Source: Massariosphaeria phaeospora
Lineage: Eukaryota > Ascomycota > Dothideomycetes > Pleosporales
Assembly (NCBI GenBank): GCA_011032825.1
Contig: JAADJZ010000008.1
Location: 434,001 to 498,000, forward strand
Direction: 5' to 3'
Length of the DNA: 64,000 nt
Shown: piece by piece, positions 22,880 through 34,676 of the stretch
How positions within the stretch are numbered: the first letter of the stretch is position 1
How the letters are laid out: every line of letters starts with the position of its first letter
Notes under the pieces: generated by a model
Seen by the model: only the letters and a program-made list of their open reading frames with translations
Told to the model about the DNA's origin: nothing
Databases searched by the model: none
Translations under genes and position numbers: made by a program

Positions 22880-23428
22880 AACAAACAACTTCCCACAGCT
22901 GAAGCGTTTACGACGTTACGACCTGACCTTCTGCAGTCCTTACAACTTCGTACGCTAGCGCACATTCGGTCGTCCTAGCTGTTCCTCATTCATGGTTTTA
23001 TTTGGGTTGGGACTGAGATACCTCTTCACGTACGAAACGTTTCATGTGGAAATGCTGCAAGACTGGCCTTTTTCTTACGTGGCGATATCTTGCTTCAATA
23101 CATACCCATTTCGTTTTGTACCATACATTGGTTGGAATTTTCTCTACGTGGTTGGTTTGTCGTAGAGAGAGATTTGATCGTAGTATCCCCAAGTTTATGC
23201 ACGATTTCGAGGATTTGCGGTGGTTCGTAGTAGTAGTGGAAAGTGAATACCCTGCTTTCTCGTAGTCTAACTATTTTGTTCCTTGGATCTTTCCGAGACG
23301 AGACCCAGCTCGGTCGTCATGTGATGCACGTATCTTGCCAAGCCAGTTTACGCGATCTCGCGAATTGACGCGTAGAAGTCAGACCCTGACAGAGACAACT
23401 ACGCAAGCAAATCTATTAAATCTACAGC
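22880..23428. other. Intergenic spacer
   Basis: 3' end of the DUF7514 gene and promoter of rfc5. No feature recognised. Confidence 0.5.
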
Positions 23429-24655
23429 ATGGCACTTCTCGTAGACAAACATAGGCCACGTAATCTCGACGCTCTCAGCTACCATTCCGATCTTTCGGAT
23501 CGCCTGAGAGCTCTGGTAAGTGGTTTCCGTCGCATGAGCGTCTGGAGAGCCCCGCTAACAGGTGAACATCACGCAGGCACAAAGCGGTGACTTTCCACAC
23601 CTTCTCGTCTATGGTCCCTCTGGTGCAGGAAAAAAGACACGGATTGTCGCGACGTTGAAGGAACTTTATGGGCCCGGGGTAGAAAAGATCAAGATCGACG
23701 CGCGCGTCTTCCAGACGACCTCCAATCGCAAACTCGAATTCAACATCGTTTCTTCAGTATACCACCTTGAGATTACACCCTCCGATGTTGGGAACTATGA
23801 CAGAGTGGTCGTCCAGGACCTGCTCAAGGAAGTCGCGCAGACACAGCAGGTAGACTTGGGCGCGAAGCAGAGGTTCAAGGTCGTGGTTATCAATGAGGCG
23901 GATCATCTAACGAGGGATGCTCAAGCAGCGCTGCGGCGGACAATGGAGAAGTACAGTCCCAATCTGCGGTTGATTCTGCTGGCAAACTCGACAAGCAACA
24001 TCATTGCGCCGATTCGCAGTAGGACGTTGCTAGTCCGAGTGGCGGCGCCGACAGAGGACGAGATCTGTTCCGTGCTGCGGAAAGTCGGTTCAAAAGAGGG
24101 CTGGAAAGAGGTCGATGCCTTGAATAAACGCATCGCAAGGGAAAGTGGGAGGAATTTACGGAAGGCACTGCTGATGTACGAGGCCGTGCATGCGCAGAAG
24201 TACGTCGAACCGCTCTCGGATGCCGTAATAACTTCACTGACACTGAGCGCAGCGAGAACGTCTCAGAAACCACACACATCCCACCGCCAGACTGGGAAGC
24301 CCTCATCGGGCAGATCGCAGAGCAAATCGTTCAGGAGCGCAGCCCCACCCGCCTCCTCCAGGTCCGCTCATCGCTCTACGACCTTCTCTCGCACTGCATC
24401 GATCCGACCACCATAATCAAGACGCTCACCTGGAAGCTCATCCTGAAGACGGACGATGCGCTCAAGCCGGAGGTGATCAAGTGGGCGGCCTTTTACGAGC
24501 ACCGGTGTAAGACGGGCAGCAAAGTGGTGTTTCACCTGGAGGCGTTTGTGGCGAAGTATATGCGCATTTACGAGAGGTATGTGATTTCCAGTAACCTAGA
24601 TGGAGGTAGGCGCTGACCTGGTTCTAGTTTCCAAATGGGTGTGGATTATGAGTGA
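23429..24655 (+). CDS. rfc5: Replication factor C subunit 5 (clamp-loader small subunit)
   Basis: Exons are 23429-23515, 23577-24199, 24253-24576 and 24628-24655, giving 353 residues (yeast Rfc5 has 354). It is a AAA+ subunit of the RFC pentamer that loads PCNA in the nucleus. Visible marks: the opening MALLVDKHRPRNLDAL; the altered P-loop GPSGAGKKTR, with KK instead of the usual KT/KS as in yeast Rfc5; LEITPSDVG; Walker-B-like INEADHLT; AALRRTMEKYS; and SRT where other subunits have SRC. The C-terminal collar includes QVRSSLYDLLSHCI and HLEAFVAKYMRIYE. Intron 1 has two in-frame acceptors 15 nt apart (after 23561 and 23576); the second gives RALAQSGDFPHLL, the family-like join. The last exon has only 28 nt. 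Confidence 0.95.
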
Positions 24656-24996
24656 TCGTGTACATGTGTGTTGCTCCTTAGAGGGCGCCATTATGGATGC
24701 TGGGGTCGATACATACGAGAGATCTTTACTCGCCGTGCGGAAAGGCGTTCTGGCATAGGTGGGACGGACGGAACAGCATCCCGGCGTTTGTTGATTGGTT
24801 GCGCGCCAACTAAATACGTCATTAGCATAGTGTTTTCCCCATCACATCCCCCAAAGCTCAACACTTGCACTGCAGCGGGCAATTACCACACTACACCTAA
24901 CGAAGAGAATACTCTAAATCAATTCAACCAATTCCAATTCAACCTACCCTTCAAACCTCCTTTACACAATTCCCCAATCAGTCCCACAAACCAACC
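24656..24996. other. Intergenic spacer
   Basis: 341 nt. Pyrimidine- and CAA/AAT-rich toward the next gene. Promoter and leader only. Confidence 0.45.
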
Positions 24997-25671
24997 ATGT
25001 CAAGCAGCCTCATGGACACCGAGCCCGGCGGCGAGCAAACCCCGTAACCACACCCATCGTCGCCTATTCGACAACGACTAACACAACCCGTCCAGATACG
25101 AAGGCGAAGCCTCCGACATGCAGCCCCACGCCAAGCTCGCTGGCCAACTAGGCGGTAAACATATGCTCATTTCTCATCCCGTACCTCATACCCATACCAG
25201 CCTGTTTCCCTCCCCTTCACTCTCTCGCCTCCTGTCATAACCGTTGACCCCTGACCTACACCTTACCTTTACCCACCCACTCACTCACTCACACCACACC
25301 CCCTAGACCCCTCCACCCACACCCGCGCACCCACCCACGCCCCCGCCGCCCGCGATCCCTCCGCCCCCAACACGCACGGCATCTCCACCGCCGACAAAAT
25401 CCGGTACGGGCAGGCGATTCAGGAGGGCGGCATGGGGGGGAAGACGGATTCGGTGACGGGGGAGGCGAAGAGCGCAGGTACGTGTTTCTTTTGAGGTTGT
25501 GGGGAATGGTATGGTATGGATTCAAGTGCTGATAGCGTTTGTGTAGGAGGTTTTGGCGGGGCGAAGGCGAAGGAGGAGGGGGGAGGACAGGATGATGGGG
25601 AGGCGGCGAGGACGAGGAGGGAGCAGGGCTATGGGGGGGAGGCGGATATGGATAGGGATATTGGGGCTTGA
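24997..25671 (+). CDS. Small conserved fungal protein, function unknown
   Basis: Four exons, 24997-25043, 25096-25154, 25307-25477 and 25547-25671, with introns of 52, 152 and 69 nt, give a 133-residue hydrophilic protein. Recognisable blocks are YEGEASDMQPHAKLAGQLG, RDPSAPNTHGISTADKIRYG and a Gly-rich end reading GFGGAKAKEE then EQGYGGEADMDRDIGA. I recall similar small Gly-rich proteins widely in filamentous fungi without a function. All three joins restore these blocks in frame, which supports the model, but the acceptor of intron 2 (25306) is less sure because its region is C-rich and has few anchors. No signal peptide or membrane span. Confidence 0.72.
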
Positions 25672-25932
25672 GGGGTGGGGCGGTTGGCAAGGATGGATGC
25701 GACACGGCACGGTGAGGTTGGTATTGGGGCGAGTTGGGGTGTGTGGATAGCATGTATGATTGAATATGCTGGTCTCTCTCTCATGAGAGACGACAAGTTT
25801 GTGGGTATTTGAAGTACGCCGGGACTATCTATGCACCATCCATTCTCCCCCCATATGCTGAGAACCGTACTCCCAAAATGTCAGAAGACTGAAAACGAAA
25901 AGCATCCCCCCCACGGACAGTCAACACCTCAC

Positions 25933-26754
25933 TCAAACTGCCTTTCCCTTCCCTTTGCCCTCGTACTCCATCTTGACATCCTCCTCTGAAACATCTTCAT
26001 CCTCTTCGCTGTCGCTCATAAACTCATCGTCCTCGTCCCACCCAAACATCGTGCGCTGCGGTGGTGCAGACTTCGACGACGAAGCCGGTTTCGCAGCCTC
26101 CTCCTCATCCTCGTTCTCCTCCTCGCTCGACCGCTGCGCCATCATCATCTTCTCGATAGCCTCCCTAGTCTTGTTCTCCGCCTCGACCTTGTCCTCAACC
26201 CACTTGCCATCGAGGCGGGCCCTACCGCTGCCATTCAGCAGCTCTTCCTGCTGGCGCTCAGTGCTAGCCGCGATATCCTCCCATTTTTTGCGCCGCTCGT
26301 CCTTCTCGCGCTGTTCCATTTCGGGCTTGATGGCGAGGTACTCGGCGAGGACCTTGGCTTCGGTGACGGTGCGCAGGCGCCGGCCGTCGAGGTTGCGCGA
26401 CGAGCCGTTGGCTTCGCCCTGCTTCTTCTTGCGCGACGACATGCGGCCGCCCTGGGCGCGCAGGATCGAGCCGAAGCCGCCCTTGCCGCCGCACAGCGGC
26501 ACCGTGAGCCGCAGCGAGAGGAACGTGTCGGATGGTGAGGAGAGCAGCGCGGAGATGGGCGTCGTGTCGTGGCGGACGGTGCGCCGCGAGTTCGTGGTGA
26601 GGATGTAGGGCGAGTTTTGGATCCATGGTGCCCGGTGGTAGAGCGTGTCGTAGATGGTTGATAGTGGGGCGTCTTTGGGCGTCGCGAAGGCGATGTTTTG
26701 GCCCCGGAGGCTGTTGACGATGATGGTGACGGGGGACTGGGTGGCGGGATCCAT
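25933..26754 (-). CDS. sde2: Sde2, ubiquitin-fold splicing and genome-stability factor
   Basis: A single 273-codon frame. The N-terminal about 90 residues form a ubiquitin-like fold ending in the processing site CGG-KGGFGS (GG at 89-90, new N-terminal Lys91), the hallmark of Sde2. In fission yeast, deubiquitinases cut this site and the C-terminal product, starting with Lys, joins the spliceosome to promote excision of selected introns; it also affects telomeric silencing. Downstream come RKKKQGEANGSSRNLDGRR, a charged helical region (about 130-200) and a very acidic tail (DEDDEFMSDSEEDED). The ATG at 26754 lies directly before the ubiquitin-like fold. It shares a short divergent promoter with rps10. 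Confidence 0.93.
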   Translation of the reverse strand: MDPATQSPVTIIVNSLRGQNIAFATPKDAPLSTIYDTLYHRAPWIQNSPYILTTNSRRTVRHDTTPISALLSSPSDTFLSLRLTVPLCGGKGGFGSILRAQGGRMSSRKKKQGEANGSSRNLDGRRLRTVTEAKVLAEYLAIKPEMEQREKDERRKKWEDIAASTERQQEELLNGSGRARLDGKWVEDKVEAENKTREAIEKMMMAQRSSEEENEDEEEAAKPASSSKSAPPQRTMFGWDEDDEFMSDSEEDEDVSEEDVKMEYEGKGKGKAV

Positions 26755-27047
26755 GGTGTAGGCTTTCGCGGTATGGGCGCGGTGTTCTCGTGGTATGGGT
26801 GGTGTTCGTAGCGCAGAGCACGGGGTAGATGCTGTCGATTGTGTAGTGTGTGGTTGTGGTGTGTGAGTGATGTAGATAAATGTAAAAGGGCAAGCGGGAT
26901 GACCTTGGAAAGGTGGCCCGTGCGTTCGCTTCTGTCTTGGCATGCACCGCACCACAGTATCAAAATCGCAGGTTCGCTTCGAACTTCTTCCCCATCGACA
27001 ACCTACAACCCGGCACCGCATCCTCGAGACTCTGCACGACCGTCAAG
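26755..27047. promoter_or_regulatory. Bidirectional promoter, sde2 / rps10
   Basis: Only 293 nt separate the two start codons, so both genes must be driven from this stretch. It has pyrimidine-rich patches near rps10. No specific factor site is claimed. Confidence 0.6.
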
Positions 27048-27864
27048 ATGCTTATCCCCAAGGCCGACCGCAAGAAGATCCACGAGTCAGTCTTTCTCCG
27101 CAACATGCACTTATTGGGCGCAATCGAGACACGGAAATTCTCCCGAGATCCTCCATCTTGACCACGAGCTCCCTTGTATCATTGCAGTATCAATTAGGCC
27201 ATTTACTGACATCCATCACAGGTACATCTTCCGAGGTTAGTATTTCCTCTCGAGCCATGGCTATGGCACAAAATACATCTTCGCGGCTTCATGCTGCATC
27301 ATACAAAGGATAGGCTGACACACGGTCACCACAGAGGGCGTACTCGTTGCGAAGAAGGACTTCAACCTTCCGCAGCACGGCGACATCGAGACCAAGAATC
27401 TCTTCGTCATTAAGGCTTGTTAGTATACTTTACATATATCCGCCTCCGCCCAAGTCGGCGAAGAGCCAGCGCTGATAATTACAGGCCAATCGCTCACCTC
27501 CCGCGGCTTCCTGAAGACTCGCTTCTCGTGGCAATACTACTACTACACCCTCACCCCCGAGGGTCTCGACTACCTTCGCGAATGGCTCCACCTCCCGGCT
27601 GAGATCGTGCCCCAGACACACATCAAGCAGCAGCGCTCGCACGCTCCTCCCCGCGGTATGCTCGGAGGTGACGACCGTGAGAGGCGCGGAGGTGGCCGTG
27701 GCGACCGTGGCGGACGAGGTGGAGACCGCGACCGTGGCGGCGACCGCGACACCTACCGACGACGTGATGCTGGCGAGAAGACCGAGGGCGGAGCTGCTCC
27801 CGGCGAGTTCAAGCCCGAGTTCCGTGGTGGCTTCGGCCGTGGACGGGGTGCACCTCCTTCGTAG
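27048..27864 (+). CDS. rps10: 40S ribosomal protein eS10
   Basis: Four exons: 27048-27085, 27222-27235, 27335-27418 and 27485-27864, giving 171 residues. The joined product starts MLIPKADRKKIHEYIFREG and continues VLVAKKDFNLPQHGDIETKN and CQSLTSRGFLKTRFSWQYYY, the S10/plectin domain (about 1-100) that sits in the head of the small subunit. The tail (about 105-171) is rich in Arg-Gly and RDRGG repeats, as in other eukaryotic eS10. Exon 2 has only 14 nt, between introns of 136 and 99 nt, and is required to encode EYIFRE; skipping it would break the frame. The ATG has an A at -3. Early introns of this kind are usual in ribosomal protein genes. Confidence 0.95.
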
Positions 27865-28530
27865 ATGGGTTCGGCTAGCCAGAGCACTCATCATTGGACG
27901 GGGCGTGCGATCATCTTCACGTGGGGCCTTTTGCGGCATTAGAAAATGGGATCGGACATGGTGGCACACGGCGAAATGACAGCATACAACAAATATACGG
28001 CTCTTCTGACTCGTATTTCACAGTTCAGTTGCGCATGCCCCTAATATACCCTTCATTTACGTGACATGCAGTCTTACGTGCAGCGAAGTCTCTCAGTGAT
28101 GTTTGACGGTTGTGGACAAGCTCCTGCTCTAGTATCCAACTCAGCTGCCTCGTGGAAAATCATCTAATACCAGCATGATATCTGTGCATGAGTAGACAGC
28201 ACAACCCTCAATAGCCGAGCTGTAGCTGAGCTCATCCCACGTCTTGTAAGTGGCGTTTGTTTCGAGGTACAACGACCGGTCACTAGGAAGATAGCATGCG
28301 CTTGTACGAAGAACAGGCAGGTTGATGTGAGGTGGTACTTTGACCTTGGGTGCAAAAAGTCACGGATTGAACTGTACTTTGAGGTACCTCTCGTTTCTTG
28401 CTGGGCTAGGCCGGGGCTGTGCTAAGCCCCTAGGACAGACAGATAGATGTATCTCTCTTTTAGTCGTTTGTTGTTGTTCTTTGCATACCCAGGTACGTAG
28501 TCAAGATACATGCATGCCCGCCTACACGCA

Positions 28531-28557
28531 CCCCCCTCCCCCCCCCCCCCCCCCCCC
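28531..28557 (+). repeat. Poly-C tract
   Basis: Six C, one T, then twenty C. Length is uncertain because such runs are error-prone in sequencing. Confidence 0.9.
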
Positions 28558-28887
28558 TCTGGCATATTGTAATCCCACGCCGATGTGCGGCAATTGTAGC
28601 TTGAATTCCAGGCAATTCTCTTGCCAGTGTAGATAGTTGTAGCAGTAAGAAAAATAGCACGCACGTACAGAGCCGCAAGGTTGTAGCCAGTCAGCCAGTT
28701 ACTAGAGTGCGCCGCGCGCGCGCACGCATCAGCTAGACGGAGAGGTGCCGCCTAAGTAGTTGGAAAGTAAGAAAGACGCGACATCTAGACACACGGTAGT
28801 ACACGAATGCAGAATAGAAAGAAGCATAGGATACGCGCCAACTTTTTTCCCTTCTACAAGTCCTACTTAGACACTATCCCGTATACC

Positions 28888-28911
28888 AGATCAGATCAGA
28901 TCAGATCAGAT
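28888..28911 (+). repeat. (AGATC)n short tandem repeat
   Basis: Nearly five perfect AGATC units. Confidence 0.9.
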
Positions 28912-29319
28912 ACAACCGGGCTTCGTAGAGACAGTTACCAAAAAAACCCCTAGGCTGTCACGAGCATCGCCGAAAGCCGGATCGTGTGTGTGGACAAAAG
29001 GACTTCCGTGCATCTAAACGAAGTAATGGAATTAATTGGCTAACTTTTATCTACGCATGCCTGCCTAACTTAAGCCAATAGAAGCCCCCGGGAATATCAG
29101 GGGAGATGGCTTTTTCGACACGGGCTGGCTCAGCTCAGCTCAGAGAAAGCCTGTGCAGTGTCCTGTGCATGATGTATGTGTGTCTGAGGTGCTGTATCAG
29201 TCAGATACACTCGAAAGGCAGATAACGCCCAACTCAGCCCAACCCAGCCCAACCCAACCTGGAGAAAAGAATATGTGGAGAGTAGATGGATGGACTGGAA
29301 AGAGACACTTTTGTTCCAT

Positions 29320-30548
29320 TCAGATGTCGATATCCGAGCCATCGGTATCCGCGCCGCCCTCCTCCTCCTCCTCAGACGCCCATTCATCATCAACCACCTT
29401 CTCGACCTTCTCAGGCTTCTGCTCGCAAGGTCAGTTTCGGCATGCAATCAACAGGATCCCATTGTGCTTACGTAGGCTTTGATGCGGGCAAAACCTCCCT
29501 TAGCAGGCGACGTGGTGGACCGCTCCGTGAGGTTTGAATTGAAGGTATGGGCCGATGCTGGGGTGCCGGATCGACCGCCCGGCGCGCCGTATTTGGTGGG
29601 GTCCCAGCCGGAGCTTGCGCTTGCCGTGGTCGTGGTCTTGGTGTGCCAGGACTTGGTCTGGTGCACCGTGTTCCAGCCGTCTCCGCCGCGGGGAGCAAGA
29701 CTGGGGTTGTAGTTGCCGCCGAAGCCATGCGCGCGCACCGCCGGCGAGGCGTACTCCGAGTCGATCAAGCTCTCGGGAATTGACTCGGAGACTGACATCT
29801 TGGAGAGGTTATCGGATAGGCGGACACCGCCGCTCTCGCCGTCGTCGGAGCCTTGGTCGTCGAAGTCGCCCTACTCCCAGTTAGCGGGATTCAGTAAACG
29901 TGCTGGATATGGTCCGCTTACGGCTTCGGATCCACCGGCAGTGGTGGAAGGGGCCCAGTAGTCGGGGTACTCGGTGGCAGAGGCTGAATCTTCGAGCGGC
30001 CTGAAGGCTTCGCGGGGATCCTCGTAGCGTTCTTCCTCAATGGGCTCTCGATCCAGCTGCTCATCGACGCACTCGAAGCATTTCTAGCAGGGTCAGCAGC
30101 TTGAAGAGTTGATGTAGTATATAACAGAGCGTACCGCACTATCTGGCTTCTTCTTCTGGGATTTGGCGAAATCCTCCAATCCTTTGGTCTTGTGGCACAT
30201 AATGCACTCGATTTCGACGGTCTGACCCCCGGCGCATCCACGGCAGTGAGCGACATAGCGAGCAGTAGGACCACGCTTCATGATATCATATCGGGCCTTG
30301 TCGAGCTGGTTCTGGGAGTATCTGTCCTGAATAAGGTATCGATGGCAGCGATCGCATTTGACCCTGTTATACGATAAGCTGGCTACTCAGAGAGAAACGA
30401 AGGGTCTACAGACTTGTCTGGAAGCGGGACACCCTTCAACCTGTTCCATTGTTAGCCAAGCTTAGGGAGTCAAACATCATGCTCAAACCCACGCTGCCAT
30501 GGTCGCCAAGTCATACGACTGGCCGTATTTCTTATTACGGTTGCCCAT
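29320..30548 (-). CDS. Stc1-domain zinc-ribbon protein
   Basis: Six exons on the minus strand: 30548-30493, 30440-30414, 30363-30135, 30083-29922, 29870-29472 and 29418-29320; 323 residues. The N-terminal 110 residues hold the Stc1 domain with four CXXC pairs: CDRC (31-34), CRGC, CIMC and CFEC, with KTKGLEDFAKSQ between. In fission yeast Stc1 links the RNAi complex RITS to the Clr4 methyltransferase complex for heterochromatin; whether the filamentous homologues do this is not established. The C-terminal two thirds are Ser/Thr/Gly-rich and end in an acidic stretch (EEEEEGGADTDG). Exon 1 ends at a GTGGGT donor, chosen because the nearby GTTTGA donor would lose the frame. Exon 2 has 27 nt. All introns are 50-53 nt. 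Confidence 0.85.
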
Positions 30549-31747
30549 GACGACCTTGAGAGTCCCTGGGGACTAGGATGTCGAATTCGGATTCGGACGA
30601 GCTGGTTACGATGTCAGCAGCTGGAGGATCGAAGCTGATGTATGAAGAGAGCGGCTAGATGGGGCTGGCTCGTGGAAGTAGGAACAGTTGCACGCGGGTA
30701 TTTGTACCAGAGTTGGCGAGTAAGATGGCAGCGGTGAGAGTGGAGGCGGAGCAATATATTGGCGGCAACGTGCAGGTCGGCTACTGTAAAGCTGCGGGTG
30801 TTTGCAGTGCGGGCACAGCTCCGACGGCAGGTAAAGGTAACTGGGTTGGTGGGTGGCTACAGCCGACAGCGACCGCTCTGCAAGCGTCAAACGCGCGATT
30901 GAGGGTTGGACACAAGGTGAGATGGGGCGCAGTCCACAGCTATCGTGAGAGTGCAAATAATGAGAAACAACGAGATGGGAGGGGAACGGGGTGGGAATGG
31001 GAGTGGGAGTTGAGAGTGAGGATTGGGGGGACCAGTCTGTTATGGACGTCCTCTCCGTTGTTGGCAAGAGCACACAAGATGGACATCCATGGCTGGCTTC
31101 TACGATGTCTTATTGTCTGTGCGTCCCAAATTGGATTCCGCGTACAACTCTACGTCGTCCCTACGGGCCCAGTTATATGTCGCTACCGAACGAATCCCCA
31201 ACTGTGGGTGCGATGCGAGAAGACCGGAAATGCTACGAATTCAGGGACTGTAGCTCACCGCGCTGGGTTGCCCGAAAACGTCGGAAGACTACTCTGACTC
31301 TGGCATTACCTAGTATGCTGGATACAACAGCGCTTCGTGAGATGAACAGGAAACTGATTACATACCGCTAGAAAGATCTATACTGTCAGGAGGATCGCAC
31401 TGGCAACAGATTCCGAGTTCTACATTGCCAATTGCCCCTATGCAACTTGCGGCATCTAAGTTCTGGAGAAGCGTGCATCAACGCAGCACGCTGGCTGGCT
31501 GGGGCACACATTGCGCCGGATGGTTCGCCGTCAGACACAGCGAAGTGTGTCGGACGACGTCCGAGATGCAGATGTTCCGCACAGACCACAGCCGAGCCGT
31601 TATCGATAAGCCCACAAAAATAATGAAGCCGCGCCCGCCCCCACCATGGCCACGGCCACAAATCCTCGCATGCCCACAGTCACGGTGGCGTCTATACCCT
31701 TCCGATTCAAGGCGGGCGGCAACAGCACCGGCAACAGCCCCAGCAAC
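30549..31747. other. Divergent intergenic region, Stc1-domain gene / tsr1
   Basis: About 1.2 kb holding both promoters. The segment 31646-31747 may be coding if the upstream tsr1 ATG is used. No other feature seen. Confidence 0.5.
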
Positions 31748-34289
31748 ATGGCTCCTCTCGCCGCGCAGCACCACCATCGCAGCACCACCAAGCAGGCGCA
31801 GAAGACGTTCAAGTCCCGCCATGCCACCAAGAGCGCGCTGAAGGAGCGCTCAAAAGGTGCGTTGCTTGCAGGCCACACTCAGCTGGGCGATACTGATCAT
31901 GGCTCCAGGCAAAGTGGAGAGCTTCGAGCGAGGCAGCCGCAGAACAGCACACCAACAGGTCATGTCCAAACTCGACCGTCGGAACCGAGCGAAGCAACTG
32001 CGGATATCCAAAGACCATGAACACTCAAGGGCGACCAACGTCTTCTCGGGCAAGGACGCTGCTTCGCGGATTGTCGCCGTCATCCCGCTGTGTGAAGATG
32101 TCTCCGCCGCGGCTGCAGTGCGAAGCTTGAACTCCAGCTTAGACATCGAAGAAGAAGTGCCAGATGCGGGATGGACGAGGACTAATATCGACCGGTTCAA
32201 ACAGAAAGCGCAGTACATTTTTGTAAAGCGGGATCTTCTCGCGTCATTGGATGCATGCCGAGTCGCCGATTTCATCGTGTTTGTGCTGTCAACTCAACAG
32301 GAGGTTGACGAGGAGGGCCAGCTGATATTGAAGGCGATTGAAAGCCAAGGAGTGTCCAACTGCTTCACCGTGGTGCAAGGACTGGATTCAATTGAGCCTG
32401 CGAAGCGACGCCCGCAGGTTGTAGCATCCCTGAAGTCATACATTGCCCATTGGGTGCCCTCCACGGAGCGCGTGTTCTCGCTTGACTCTCGGCAAGAGTC
32501 CGCCAACCTCGTGCGTTCATTATGCACAACTACCACCAAGGGTGTCCGGTGGCGCGAAGACAGGAGTTACATGTTTATCGAGGATATTGCTTGGATAGGC
32601 GGAAAGTCCGCTGTAAACGAAGATGGAAAGGGCGAGGTAGTCTTGACGGGAGTAGTAAGAGGGCACGGCCTGAAAGCAGATCGACTCATCCAAGTTGGTG
32701 ACTGGGGTGATTTCCAAGTGGAGAAGATTACAGCAGCACCGTTGGACGCCCGAAAGAAAGGAATCGAGGACGGTATGGTCGTGGAAATAGAACAGGACGT
32801 TGTGCTTGAGCAGCCCAGTGACGATCAAGACAATCTCGCAGAGCTTGCGCCAGAAGAGACTATCATGGAAGATGCCACTAATTATGCTGTCTCTGTAGCG
32901 CCTTCGGACCGTAAAGGAGTGCTTCTAGACGATCACCATTACTTCTCGGATGACGATGAAATCGAAGCACCTTCGCGCACGAAACGACTACCGAAGGGAA
33001 CGAGCAAGTACCAGAGTGCGTGGTATATCGACGACGTGTCTGACTCCGGCTCTGATCTAGAGGACTTTGATATGGAAGATGCTGAAGATCAAGACAATCG
33101 TGAGGCTGCTCACCCTGCGGACGGCGTCGAAGGGATGGACCTTGATGGCAGAGCGATGACAGAAGGTGGACCTTCAGAATACCCACAGTCCGAAATGTTT
33201 CTGGATCCCTCGCCAGAAGACGAGGCAGAACAGATCGCGGAATATCGAAAGTCTCGCAAGACCGAGGCGGACGAAGACCTTGAGTTCCCAGATGAGATGG
33301 AACTTCCCCCCAATGTGAACGCTCAAGAGCGCCTCTTACGATATCGTGGTCTCAAGAGCTTGAGGACGAGTGTATGGGAGACGGATGAGGACAAACCGTA
33401 CCAGCCAGAGGACTGGGCGCGGCTACTAGAAATCTCTGACTACAGGAGGACTGCCACACGTGTTACTCGCGAGGCCTGGGCTGGTGGTGTTAAGCCAGGC
33501 ACAAGGGTGAGTGTGCATCTGCGAGGTGTTCCCTTAATATTCCGGCAGACGCAATCCCGGCCACTTGCTTTGTTTTCACTGCTTCGACACGAGCACAAAA
33601 AGACTGCTTGCAACTACAGTGTTTTGTTGAGCTCAGACTACGAAGGCCCCATCAAGTCCAAAACAGAGTTGATCGTCCAGTGCGGACCACGCAGGATGGT
33701 CATCAATCCCGTAAGTCATGACACTCATCGAACTAGAAATACATAACTCACACATATGCAGCTCTTCTCCCAAGCTGGGAACACGCCCAACGACGTCCAC
33801 AAGTTCGACCGCTATCTCCACCCCGGCCGGTCAGCCATCGCATCTTTCATCGGCCCCCTAACATGGGGCAACGTCCCGATCCTCTACTTCCAACGCACCA
33901 CCACCACCACCCCACCAGCAGCGTCCGACATCACCGTGCAGCCCACGCCTCCGCCCAGCTCCCTCAAGCTGATCGGCACGGGCACCTCGCTCCCGCCCTC
34001 GCTCAACCGCGTCATCGCCAAGCGCATCATCCTCACCGGCCACCCCCTGAAGATCAACAAGCGCATTGTCACGGTGCGCTACATGTTCTTCAACGACTAC
34101 GACGTCAAGTGGTTCAAGAGCTTGCCGCTCTGGACTAGGCGGGGTAGGAGCGGGTTTATTAAGGAGAGTTTGGGCACACATGGCTATTTCAAGGCGACGT
34201 TTGATGGCAAGATCAATCCTATGGATGCTGTGGCGGTGAGTCTGTATAAGAGGGTGTGGCCGAGGACTGCGAAGGCGTGGCAGCCTTGA
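31748..34289 (+). CDS. tsr1: Ribosome maturation factor Tsr1
   Basis: Exons are 31748-31856, 31909-33710 and 33762-34289; 812 residues. Tsr1 is a GTPase-like but catalytically dead relative of Bms1 that binds pre-40S particles late in small-subunit assembly, in the nucleolus and cytoplasm. The start, MAPLAAQHHHRSTTKQAQK with FKSRHATKSALKE, is the family N-terminus. In the middle are the G-like domain and an acidic region (SDSGSDLEDFDMEDAED). The C-terminus holds the conserved AARP2CN/Tsr1 part: FIGPLTWGNVPILYF, RIILTGHPLKINKR, VRYMFFNDYDVKWFKSLPL and GTHGYFKATFDGKINPMDAV. An in-frame ATG at 31646 with a strong context would add 34 residues. It converges on utp7, 387 nt away. Confidence 0.94.
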
Positions 34290-34676
34290 GTGTGTGTGGG
34301 ATAGTTAGTTGGTGGGACCGGGTTAAGAGGCTGATGAACTGCATGATATGATTACATGATACCGAGATTAGGGATAAAATTCGAATGGCGTTCGCTGGTA
34401 TGAGTGGTGATAGTGAGTGAAGTTAAGAAAGATCGAATGTTTAGCAAAGATCCACAGGTTGCAAGTCGTGGAAATCGAGGGTATATTTCGTGGCATCAAC
34501 ATGACCAGTCCATCCTGCCAGAACGCCAGAAATGCAACAGCTCACTTTTCCCACGGTTGAACACCCTCTAGTATCGTTGCTGCCCACTCCCACAGTCCCA
34601 AGTCAGCTGTCAAGAAGACTGGACACACGTTTCCAGCCTCGCACACGCATAAAATCCCCTCCTAAACTAAAAACCC
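34290..34676. other. Short spacer between convergent tsr1 and utp7
   Basis: 387 nt, AT-richer than the flanking genes; 3' ends of both genes. Nothing else seen. Confidence 0.5.

Larger units (their letters stand above)
27865..29319. other. Intergenic region between convergent genes, with simple repeats
   Basis: About 1.45 kb between the ends of rps10 (+) and the Stc1-domain gene (-). Contains a C-tract, an AGATC repeat, a short GC alternation near 28713 and CAGCTCAG/CCCAA patches at 29130-29260. No gene recognised. Confidence 0.5.
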
